The notes beneath the pieces are model-generated. The model was not told where the DNA came from. It did not search any database and saw nothing but the letters and a program-made list of their open reading frames with translations. This document shows positions 1-4,974 of a stretch of DNA of 7,033 nt, one piece after another. Within the stretch, counting starts at the first letter, position 1; each line of letters begins with the position of its first letter. Position numbers and translations under genes: made by a program. Source of the stretch: DASRFS01 sp035260725 (GTDB taxonomy: Bacteria; Patescibacteriota; Microgenomatia; Levybacterales; UBA12049); assembly GCA_035260725.1 (NCBI GenBank), contig DATFUR010000001.1, positions 1-7,033 of the forward strand, written 5' to 3'.

Positions 1-66
1 CTCGAATACCTGGGTTTCGTGATTCTAATTATTGGCACTTTTTATCTATTAAAAAAGAGGTCGTAA
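1..66 (+). CDS. C-terminal end of a membrane protein (partial)
   Basis: The first frame is open from the window edge to a TAA at 64-66 and encodes 21 residues. They form a hydrophobic stretch (LGFVILIIGTFYLL) followed by the basic tail KKRS, the usual pattern of a final transmembrane helix with its positive end in the cytoplasm. The gene starts outside the window, so the family cannot be named. It reads in the same direction as the glycosyltransferase downstream. However, a good promoter begins only 3 nt after its stop, so the two need not share a transcript. Confidence 0.6.
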   Translation, partial: LEYLGFVILIIGTFYLLKKRS

Positions 67-68
67 AG

Positions 69-97
69 TTGAAAAATTAGCTTTTATTTGATACAAT
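69..97 (+). promoter_or_regulatory. Sigma70-type promoter of the glycosyltransferase gene
   Basis: TTGAAA (69-74) and TACAAT (92-97) are separated by exactly 17 bp. A TG at 89-90 makes the -10 an extended one. The predicted start point is near 104, giving a leader of about 30 nt before the ATG at 134. No Shine-Dalgarno sequence is visible in that leader. Confidence 0.65.
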
Positions 98-133
98 CCT
101 TTTAACATTTAACTCTTTTACTGCCCCAGTAGA

Positions 134-910
134 ATGAACAATTTCAAACCTTTAATTTCAATCCTTATTCCTGTACACAATAGCGAAAAGTACTTGGCCG
201 ACTGCCTTAAGAGCCTCGTTTCTCAAAGCTACCGGAATATCGAAATTGTGGCAATCGAAGACAAGTCCACCGACTCCTCCTACCAAATCCTCAAGAAATT
301 CAACAAAAACTATAAAAAAATAAGAGCCTACAGAAACGTAAAGCGCTACGGAATAGTCATGACCTTAAATAGACTCATTAAGAAAGCCAAGGGCGAATAT
401 GTAGCCTTTATGGATTCCGATGATTTGTCTCACAAAGACAGAATAAAGAATCAGCTTGAATTTCTTTTGAACAATCCAAATGTGGTTGCAGTAGGCACAC
501 AAAGCCACTTTATAAATGGAAAAGGTGTTAAAAAGTCTAAAAGCCTTTTCCCTTTGGAAAATAGAGACATCTACAAATCCCCTCTTCACGGCCTATCTAT
601 GCAATTTGAAACCGTAATGGTAAATAGAAACCTCCTGCCAAAGGATCTTTTAAGGTTTGACCACAAGGCTAATCCCTTTATTTATAGCGACTTTCTGATA
701 AAACTTCTCCCCTACGGCAAATTCGCCAATCTTCCCGAATTCCTCCACTATCACCGAAATAACCCCAAAACTTATCTGCTTGACCTCCAGAGAAACATAT
801 TTTCTTTTGCAAAATTGGTCCTTAGGTCCAGGGAACTTCATGACTATCAAAAGGCTTACCGATTATTCTTCACTTCCCTTGTTAAGCCTTCCATAGACAC
901 CAATTTTTAG
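134..910 (+). CDS. Family 2 glycosyltransferase (GT-A fold)
   Basis: This 258-residue protein is predicted to transfer a sugar from a nucleotide-sugar donor to a cell-surface glycan or lipid acceptor. The N-terminus is classical GT2: a beta strand leading into PVHNSEKYL (13-21), then the nucleotide-binding EDKSTD (42-47). The metal-binding DXD-type motif DSDD is at 94-97, after GEYVAFM. The segment around 184-207 (YSDFLIKLLPYGKFANLPEF, then LHYHR) matches the acceptor-side region of GT2 enzymes. There is no signal peptide or clear membrane helix, so it is probably cytoplasmic or peripheral. The ATG at 134 is the only good start, because a TAA lies in frame at 110-112. The length is usual for a single-domain GT2. 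Donor and acceptor cannot be deduced. It has its own promoter and is followed by a non-coding region. Confidence 0.93.
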   Translation: MNNFKPLISILIPVHNSEKYLADCLKSLVSQSYRNIEIVAIEDKSTDSSYQILKKFNKNYKKIRAYRNVKRYGIVMTLNRLIKKAKGEYVAFMDSDDLSHKDRIKNQLEFLLNNPNVVAVGTQSHFINGKGVKKSKSLFPLENRDIYKSPLHGLSMQFETVMVNRNLLPKDLLRFDHKANPFIYSDFLIKLLPYGKFANLPEFLHYHRNNPKTYLLDLQRNIFSFAKLVLRSRELHDYQKAYRLFFTSLVKPSIDTNF

Positions 911-932
911 TTTGTCAAGAGGTTTCCTCAAA

Positions 933-941
933 TTATCCACA
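933..941 (+). other. Single DnaA-box-like 9-mer
   Basis: TTATCCACA is an exact match to the classical DnaA box. A looser match (TTTTTCACA, fitting TTWTNCACA) lies at 1455-1463. Nothing else in the window suggests an origin: no dnaA, dnaN or rpmH and no box cluster. A chance match in AT-rich spacer is likely. Confidence 0.25.
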
Positions 942-947
942 TTTTTT

Positions 948-966
948 AGTTGAAAAAAATTAGCTT
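948..966 (+). repeat. Second copy of a promoter-region direct repeat flanking the glycosyltransferase gene
   Basis: AGTTGA(7)TTAGCTT here repeats AGTTGA(5)TTAGCTT at 67-83, differing only by two extra A residues. The two copies lie 881 bp apart and bracket the glycosyltransferase gene. The left copy contains the -35 box of that gene. The right copy has no convincing -10 at the right distance, so it may be a decayed promoter copy or a recombination footprint. Confidence 0.45.
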
Positions 967-996
967 GATTTAGCAGTCTAAACTATTAATTATTTC

Positions 997-1046
997 CTAT
1001 AGGCTTACACCATTTGCCCCTTTATTTTTGCTATAGGCTACCATTT
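997..1046 (+). repeat. Tandem imperfect direct repeats (operator-like) upstream of the 49-codon gene
   Basis: CTATAGGCTTACACCATTT (997-1015) is repeated as CTATAGGCTACCATTT (1031-1046), a 34-bp offset or about three helical turns. The second copy ends about 11 bp before the extended -10 at 1057-1067. Two spaced copies just upstream of a promoter that lacks a proper -35 suggest an activator or regulator site. The binding protein is unknown. Confidence 0.45.
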
Positions 1047-1056
1047 CTTGACACAA

Positions 1057-1067
1057 TATGCTAAAAT
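1057..1067 (+). promoter_or_regulatory. Extended -10 promoter for a leaderless small gene
   Basis: TATGCTAAAAT is a full extended -10 element (TATGn plus TAAAAT at 1062-1067). The predicted start is at 1074 to 1077, at or within 3 nt of the ATG at 1077. A TTGACA at 1048-1053 is only 8 bp upstream of the -10, too close to act as its -35. Confidence 0.55.
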
Positions 1068-1076
1068 ATTTTTGTT

Positions 1077-1226
1077 ATGAAGATCTTTTCAATATTCAGT
1101 AAAAAGACAAATAAAGGCAGGGTAACAATTGCCGATTACAAGCAAAGACTTCTCGTAGAACAAGGCAGAGAACAGTTTAAAAGACTGTTGGAAAAAGGGC
1201 TCAGGGTTCCGGTAGCACTGCTTTAG
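1077..1226 (+). CDS. Small basic protein of unknown function, 49 residues
   Basis: The frame runs from ATG at 1077 to TAG at 1224-1226. The protein begins MKIFSIFSKKTNKGRV, continues with a charged, probably helical stretch (YKQRLLVEQGREQFKRLLEK, 21-40) and ends GLRVPVALL. The helix is amphipathic and rich in K, R, E and Q, and the last residues are hydrophobic. There is no signal peptide or long membrane helix. The ATG sits at the predicted transcription start, so leaderless translation is likely. The composition looks like a real protein, and the spaced promoter supports expression. I do not recognise the family. A plus-strand terminator lies ~270 nt downstream at 1498-1541. Confidence 0.6.
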   Translation: MKIFSIFSKKTNKGRVTIADYKQRLLVEQGREQFKRLLEKGLRVPVALL

Positions 1227-1336
1227 GAAAAAGGGCAGTACTACAAGCAAGTTTGACAACAAAAAAGAGCATCGCTTTCGTTACGCTAAATATAAGTCCA
1301 GTGTACGAAAAGCAATGCTCTCGGAAAAAGGGCAGT
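1190..1336 (+). repeat. Three-copy GGAAAAAGGGC direct repeat
   Basis: Copies are at 1190-1200 (inside the 49-codon gene), 1226-1239 (just after its stop) and 1323-1336. The last two are identical over 14 bases (GGAAAAAGGGCAGT) and lie 97 bp apart, enclosing the hairpin at 1267-1320. Copies 1 and 2 share a reading frame, giving the residues EKG each time; copy 3 also gives EKG in the frame of the 1315-1431 ORF. This could be a partial gene duplication, or a short hairpin insertion flanked by duplicated target sequence. Confidence 0.5.
1258..1320 (-). terminator. Rho-independent terminator, minus strand
   Basis: GAGCAT-c-GCTTT-CG at 1267-1280 pairs with CG-a-AAAGC-a-ATGCTC at 1306-1320. It extends inward by TACGC with GTGTA, giving roughly 18 imperfect pairs around a ~14-nt loop. 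On the minus strand the hairpin is followed directly by six T residues (1266-1261) and then GTTG. On the plus strand no T tract follows, so it works leftwards only. It could end the S1-radA-PIN-TRAM transcript by read-through or end a local small RNA. Confidence 0.6.
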
Positions 1337-1371
1337 TAGTCCTTCAGGCAGGAATAAAACTAATTGCCTTC
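1258..1371 (-). ncRNA. Candidate small RNA of about 114 nt
   Basis: A minus-strand promoter (-35 TTGACA, extended -10) predicts a start near 1371, and a minus-strand terminator ends near 1258. Between them lies a first hairpin, GGCAATTAGT pairing with ACTAACTGCC (plus-strand 1332-1341 with 1359-1368, one G-U pair on the plus-strand reading). The long terminator hairpin follows. No convincing minus-strand ORF fills the interval. The transcript would be antisense to the region just after the 49-codon gene and to the start of the 38-codon ORF at 1315. It matches none of 6S, SRP, tmRNA or RNase P RNA that I can recognise. This is an inference from promoter, structure and terminator. Confidence 0.35.
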
Positions 1372-1431
1372 CCTATTTTGTTATCAAATAAAAAAATCTT
1401 TGTCAAGAAAAATCATCGAGGCAAAAATTGA
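1315..1431 (+). CDS. Possible 38-residue peptide with a hydrophobic core
   Basis: ATG at 1315 to TGA at 1429-1431 encodes MLSEKGQLVLQAGIKLIAFP, then ILL and a basic tail (NKKIFVKKNHRGKN). The same frame stays open upstream to 1216 but has no ATG there. A hydrophobic segment followed by a lysine-rich tail is typical of small membrane peptides, including type I toxins. The start codon lies in the 3' arm of the 1267-1320 hairpin, and no clear ribosome binding site precedes it. It may equally be a chance frame. Confidence 0.2.
   Translation: MLSEKGQLVLQAGIKLIAFPILLSNKKIFVKKNHRGKN
1378..1406 (-). promoter_or_regulatory. Minus-strand promoter candidate within the spacer
   Basis: On the minus strand TTGACA (1406-1401) is a perfect -35. 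It is followed by a 17-bp spacer and TAACAA (1383-1378), with TGA directly before it, making an extended -10. The hexamer itself matches the consensus at only three of six positions, so strength is uncertain. The predicted start is near 1371, immediately before a hairpin. Confidence 0.4.
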
Positions 1432-1489
1432 TGATTTAGATTGATACAGTTGGATTTTTCACAAGATTTTTCTGAGGCAAATTTTGTGA
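1392..1489 (+). other. Overlapping inverted repeats (mutually exclusive hairpins)
   Basis: Three pairings can be drawn. AAATCATC (1410-1417) pairs with GATGATTT (1430-1437), perfect over 8 bp. An outer arm around 1393-1415 (AATCTT...GAAAAATC) pairs imperfectly with 1453-1471 (GATTTTTC...AAGATT). TCACAAGATTT (1459-1469) pairs with AAATTTTGTGA (1479-1489). The third cannot coexist with the second because both use 1459-1469. The whole block lies just before the plus-strand terminator at 1498. No known riboswitch was recognised. Confidence 0.4.
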
Positions 1490-1497
1490 GATGAAAT

Positions 1498-1541
1498 GAG
1501 GTAAGAGAGTTGGGCAGGCTCCCTTACCTCTTTTTAGTTTT
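1498..1541 (+). terminator. Rho-independent terminator, plus strand
   Basis: GAGGTAAG (1498-1505) pairs with CTTACCTC (1523-1530). After one A/C mismatch the stem continues with GAG/CTC around a 9-nt loop. It is followed by TTTTTAGTTTT. It would end a transcript that begins at the 49-codon gene promoter and stop it running into the convergent genes. The minus-strand side has no comparable T tract. Confidence 0.75.
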
Positions 1542-1734
1542 CCACTCCAAAAACATATAACATCGATGCGAGTTTTGCATGAAACGAATCTTGAATTGTG
1601 GCCCGCGTAATTTCTTTTGATAAACTTAATGTGCATCCCGAAGCGATTTGCTTTTTAAGAACGCTCGAAGATCGTTGAAGGCAAAGCGAGCAGCGATAAA
1701 ATCTAAACTGGCAAAAGCGACCTCAGCGCAACGT
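1542..1734. other. Convergent spacer with imperfect direct repeats, no gene supported
   Basis: This stretch lies between the plus-strand terminator and the stop of the PIN-TRAM gene. Its right part seems richer in G and C than the flanks and contains GGCAAAGCGAGCAGCG (1680-1695), repeated as GGCAAAAGCGACCTCAGCG (1710-1728). Short frames exist on both strands. One is a 26-codon GTG frame at 1598-1678 (plus); another is an open minus frame from about 1733 to 1627 without a start codon. None has enough support to call. No tRNA or known RNA was recognised. Confidence 0.4.
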
Positions 1735-2502
1735 TTATATTTTCTTTGCAAACAAAATTCTTCCGGCTGAAGTTTGGATAACTCTCGAAACGATAACATT
1801 TACTTCTTTTCCTAAATCCGCACTTGCGTGTTCTACGACAATCATTGTTCCGTCATCCAAATAACCTACCCCCTGCGTTATGTCTTTTCCTTTATGCTGA
1901 AGCTTAATATGCAAAGATTCTCCCGGAACGGCAATAACCTTTAGAACATTTGCCAGCGTATTTACGTTAACGGCAACGACTCCCGAAATGGTAGCTTTTT
2001 TTTCCAAATTATAATCGCAGGTAATAACTCTTCCATTGTTTTTCTTAGCAACTTCGATTAGTTTTTCGTCCACTTCTTTTAATCTTTCTACTCCAAAACT
2101 TTGGCCTGCGGACTCTGCCAAAACAAGTACTTTTCTTCCCCTCGATTTCTTAAGCCTCTCAAGCCTCTCGAGCCCCTTTCTCCCCCGCTCCCTTTTAACA
2201 ACATCCTGCGAGTCGGCAATGTGTTTTAATTCCAAAAGAATACTTTCCAAAACTACAAAAGTAGAGTTTAGAATACCTAAACTTATAACGTCAAAAATTC
2301 TTCCGTCGATTATCGCAGACGTATCCAGAAAAACCGCGTTTTCAATCCGCTCTGTTTTTTTTCTTTGTCTGGGATGAGGAAGGTGCGAAACAACCGTTTT
2401 TGCGACTTCTTCCGCAAACTGAGCCATTAATTTGGGCGGAATAAGAATTGCCGACTCTCTTGAACTTTTGTCCGGTGTTTTTTTAGATTTCTTTTTTGCC
2501 AT
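1735..2502 (-). CDS. PIN-TRAM domain protein, YacL family
   Basis: This 255-residue protein is a putative metal-dependent RNase. The PIN domain covers about 56-182. It starts VFLDTSAIIDGRI and carries the acidic residues D60, D66, E91 (LLELKHIAD), D145 (EVDEKL) and D163 (ITCDYNL). A TRAM domain follows (about 193-252), with QGVGYLDDGTMIVVEH and the ending QTSAGRILFAK, closely like YacL of Bacillus subtilis. YacL there has N-terminal membrane helices. Here the first ~55 residues are lysine-rich and hydrophilic (MAKKKSKKTPDKSSRES), so the protein should be soluble. The ATG follows the radA stop after a single base, implying translational coupling. The true substrate is not established for the family. 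Confidence 0.9.
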   Translation of the reverse strand: MAKKKSKKTPDKSSRESAILIPPKLMAQFAEEVAKTVVSHLPHPRQRKKTERIENAVFLDTSAIIDGRIFDVISLGILNSTFVVLESILLELKHIADSQDVVKRERGRKGLERLERLKKSRGRKVLVLAESAGQSFGVERLKEVDEKLIEVAKKNNGRVITCDYNLEKKATISGVVAVNVNTLANVLKVIAVPGESLHIKLQHKGKDITQGVGYLDDGTMIVVEHASADLGKEVNVIVSRVIQTSAGRILFAKKI

Positions 2503-2503
2503 A

Positions 2504-3832
2504 TTACTTTTCGAAATTTCTCAAGACTGAACTTAAATAATCAAAGCTTTCCGGACTTATTATATTCTTAAATCCCAGACTCTTTGCAACTTTTAATCTT
2601 TTCTCCAAAGAGGAAACGTTTCGGAGCTCTCCCAATAGACCCACTTCTGCAATTCCGACCGTTTTGGGTAGGGATACGTTTTTATAACTTGAGAAAATGG
2701 CAAGACAAATTCCCAAATCCGTTGCCGGATCCGATATCCGCAATCCGCCTGCGACATTTACAAAAACATCGCACCCGTCCAGAGGAAGTTTACAATGTTT
2801 TTGCAAAACTGCAAGCAAAAGCTCCAGTCTTTTGTAATCTATTCCCAGAGAAACTCTTTTTGGAAACTGATTTTTTGTATAGACGACAAGCGCTTGAATT
2901 TCCACCAAAAAAGCGCGGGTTCCCTCCAAGGTTGCAACCATTACAGACCCGGGGGCGCTGTTTGGTTTTTGAGAAAGAAAAAGCATTTCGGGGTTTTTGA
3001 CCTCTATCATTCCCTCCCCTTCCATAGAAAAAATTCCGACTTCGTCGACAGGTCCGTATCGGTTTTTAAAACTTCTAAGGATTCTTGTCCCTGTTGTTTT
3101 TTCCCCTTCCAAGAAAAGAACCGAGTCCACCATGTGGGATAAAATCATAGGACCTGCAATTGTCCCCTCTTTTGTTACATGTCCGACAAGAATAATAGGA
3201 ACCCCCAAAAGTTTGGCTGCTTTGCTAAGTTGCAATGCGCCGTAGCGTACCTGTCCTACGCTACCAGAAAGGCCGGGAAGGCTCTCCGACTCCATAGTCT
3301 GTATGGAATCCACTATTGCTAAAGTTGGCTTGGTCTTTTCCAAAATTTCTATAATCTCGTCCGGGTTATTTAAAGACAATAAAAATAAATTCACGTTTTT
3401 CGTATTTTTTAGAATCCTCTGTGCTCTTAACTTTATCTGCTCTTCTGACTCTTCGCCCGAAATATACAAAACGGAATTTCCTTTTTCTTTTGCAATTTCG
3501 TATGCAACTTGTAATAAAAGAGTTGACTTTCCAATACCGGGGTCTCCGGCAAGCAGTGTGACCGAACCAGGCACAATTCCGCCTCCCAAAACCGAATCCG
3601 CCTCCGAAAAATTTGTTGAAATTCTTCCTGTTTTTGTGTATTTGATAGTTGAAATTAACTGAGGAGTTGAATTTTTTCTATTACCGTTTGAACCTTGTAA
3701 CTTGCCACTTGTTACTTGAGGAAGGTGTACTTCCTTTAGGGTGTTCCACTGTCCGCACTCGGGGCACTTGCCAAGAAATCCCGGCGATTCGTAACCGCAT
3801 TCCTGACAGACAAATGAAGCCTTCGTCTTCAT
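2504..3832 (-). CDS. radA: DNA repair and recombination ATPase RadA/Sms
   Basis: This 442-residue protein is full length for the family (about 450). RadA is a RecA-like hexameric helicase that promotes branch migration and processing of recombination intermediates. An N-terminal zinc finger uses C9, C12, C23 and C26 (CQECGYESPGFLGKCPEC). The ATPase core has Walker A GDPGIGKS (96-103), Walker B LAIVDS (171-176) and the RadA-specific KNRYG motif (256-260). The C-terminal Lon-protease-like domain (about 285-442) includes GGLRISDPATDLGICLAIF (362-380) and GLLGELR (398-404). All key residues are present, so it should be active. The ATG at 3832 places the zinc finger correctly. It lies 13 nt after the S1 gene without a Shine-Dalgarno and is co-transcribed with its neighbours by inference. 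Confidence 0.97.
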   Translation of the reverse strand: MKTKASFVCQECGYESPGFLGKCPECGQWNTLKEVHLPQVTSGKLQGSNGNRKNSTPQLISTIKYTKTGRISTNFSEADSVLGGGIVPGSVTLLAGDPGIGKSTLLLQVAYEIAKEKGNSVLYISGEESEEQIKLRAQRILKNTKNVNLFLLSLNNPDEIIEILEKTKPTLAIVDSIQTMESESLPGLSGSVGQVRYGALQLSKAAKLLGVPIILVGHVTKEGTIAGPMILSHMVDSVLFLEGEKTTGTRILRSFKNRYGPVDEVGIFSMEGEGMIEVKNPEMLFLSQKPNSAPGSVMVATLEGTRAFLVEIQALVVYTKNQFPKRVSLGIDYKRLELLLAVLQKHCKLPLDGCDVFVNVAGGLRISDPATDLGICLAIFSSYKNVSLPKTVGIAEVGLLGELRNVSSLEKRLKVAKSLGFKNIISPESFDYLSSVLRNFEK

Positions 3833-3845
3833 AAATTTATAATTT

Positions 3846-4913
3846 CTAGCGATAACCTATTGTCTTTTTTGTAAGATATGGAGTAAGAATTACTCTGTGA
3901 TTTTTTGGGTCAACATCCGTAACGGTTGCAGTTATCAAACTGCCTGTATTGTATGTTGTTCCGACTGGTATTTTATCTTTTTTTATAAACCCTTCAACTC
4001 CATCCGGAAGATCGACCAGAACTCCCGAAGAGATTGATTTTGCGACCTTTCCTTCAACCTTCTTGTCCACAGAATATGCTTTTAATTTTCCTATGTTTGG
4101 ATCTGCCGCAAGTCTTTTTATCGATAAGTTAACTCTCGAGGATTTTTTGTCAAATCCAATTACTTGCGCCTCCAATTTGTCTCCTATTTTGTAACTTGGG
4201 GGAACTGTTTCGATTTTGTCCCAAGAAATTTCCGAAATATGAATAAATCCTTCTAAATTAGCGTCTCCCAGGGTAACTCCCACAAAAATTCCAAAAGGTG
4301 CAATGCTATTTATAGTAGTATCAATTTTTTGTTCAATTTTAATAGATTTTGCAGCTTTAGCAAACTCATCCGAATCTACAATTTTCTTTTGTGAGAAGAT
4401 GATTTTGTGTTCTAGTTTGTCGAATTCCAAAAGTGTTGCTTTTGTTTTCTGTCCTACTTCTAAAGTTCCAACTGCATGGGAGTTGGGCAAAAATCCCGAA
4501 ATTCCGTCTGCTGTGGAAACCACAAATCCGCCCCTTGTGGACTCTTCCACTGTGACATCCAGATCTTTTTTGCTTTTTACCAATTCAGACAGGTTTCCCC
4601 ACAGTTTTTCGTCGACAAAACGCCGCAAAGAAACAACTGTGTTTCCAAAATCGGATTCCGGGTTTAGGATTGAAACCTGCACCGTATCCCCCAGTTTGAT
4701 TGTAGACAAAATATTTCTTAGGATATTTCTGTCTTTTTCCAAGACTAATGCGTCGGTTTTGCTTCCAATGTCAACCAGAATTTCCGCAGAAGTCAGTTTT
4801 TTAATTGTCCCTGTGACAAGAGAACCTTTTTGAAGTGATACCAAAGGAGGTTGGACGGACTTCATTAGCTCCGCCATCGAGGTTGCTGGTTTATTTGTTT
4901 TTGAAGTAGACAC
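3846..4913 (-). CDS. rpsA: Ribosomal protein S1 homologue with four S1 repeats
   Basis: This 355-residue protein has four OB-fold S1 RNA-binding repeats at about 28-97, 113-176, 194-264 and 282-345. The third is the most canonical (GIFVGVTLGDANLEGFIHIS, then WDKI), and the fourth has SGVLVDLPDGVEGFIKKDKI. Four repeats resemble the shorter bacterial S1 forms, against six in Escherichia coli. The role inferred is binding mRNA on the 30S subunit during initiation. The start is GTG at 4913-4911, because a TGA precedes it in frame. GGCGG lies about 9 nt upstream and supports this start over Met13, which has no such site. An out-of-frame ATG (4917-4915) overlaps the start as ATGAGTG. The gene has its own strong promoter and leads the radA and PIN-TRAM genes. 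Confidence 0.9.
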   Translation of the reverse strand: MSTSKTNKPATSMAELMKSVQPPLVSLQKGSLVTGTIKKLTSAEILVDIGSKTDALVLEKDRNILRNILSTIKLGDTVQVSILNPESDFGNTVVSLRRFVDEKLWGNLSELVKSKKDLDVTVEESTRGGFVVSTADGISGFLPNSHAVGTLEVGQKTKATLLEFDKLEHKIIFSQKKIVDSDEFAKAAKSIKIEQKIDTTINSIAPFGIFVGVTLGDANLEGFIHISEISWDKIETVPPSYKIGDKLEAQVIGFDKKSSRVNLSIKRLAADPNIGKLKAYSVDKKVEGKVAKSISSGVLVDLPDGVEGFIKKDKIPVGTTYNTGSLITATVTDVDPKNHRVILTPYLTKKTIGYR

Positions 4914-4945
4914 TCATTAATTCCGCCTTTCTTTTAAGTCTAGAA

Positions 4946-4974
4946 ATTATAACACTTAAAAAGCGCGTTTTCAA
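4946..4974 (-). promoter_or_regulatory. Strong sigma70-type promoter of the S1-radA-PIN-TRAM operon
   Basis: On the minus strand TTGAAA (4974-4969) and TATAAT (4951-4946) are separated by 17 bp, with TG one base before the -10. This is nearly consensus and the best promoter in the window. The predicted start is near 4939, leaving a ~26-nt leader that contains AAAGGCGG as the ribosome binding site. The TGA stop of the upstream gene (4973-4971) lies inside the -35 box. Confidence 0.75.

Noticed and set aside
911..932. GAGG-TTT-CCTC as terminator of the glycosyltransferase gene
   Set aside because: The stem is only 4 bp and no T tract follows directly; too weak to call.
1048..1067. TTGACA as the -35 of the promoter at 1057-1067
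   Set aside because: The spacing to TAAAAT is only 8 bp; the extended -10 explains the promoter better. No good -10 lies 17 bp downstream of it.
1260..1490. CRISPR array from the repeated motifs and hairpins
   Set aside because: The repeats are too short, unequally spaced and only three in number; no cas gene is nearby.
1436..1636. 66-codon minus-strand ORF
   Set aside because: It runs through the strong plus-strand terminator hairpin, has no convincing start signal and has an unstructured, low-quality composition.
1598..1678. 26-codon GTG-started plus-strand frame
   Set aside because: It lies after the plus-strand terminator, has no promoter or ribosome binding site and no recognisable product.
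1542..1734. tRNA or other known structural RNA in the convergent spacer
   Set aside because: No T-loop consensus, acceptor stem or known RNA core could be found on either strand.
2036..3245. Long plus-strand ORFs opposite the PIN-TRAM and radA genes
   Set aside because: They are antisense to clearly recognisable coding sequence and show Ser/Phe/Leu-rich shadow translations without family features.
4303..4833. 176-codon plus-strand ORF opposite the S1 gene
   Set aside because: It is a mirror frame of the S1 repeats; the S1 reading is unambiguous.
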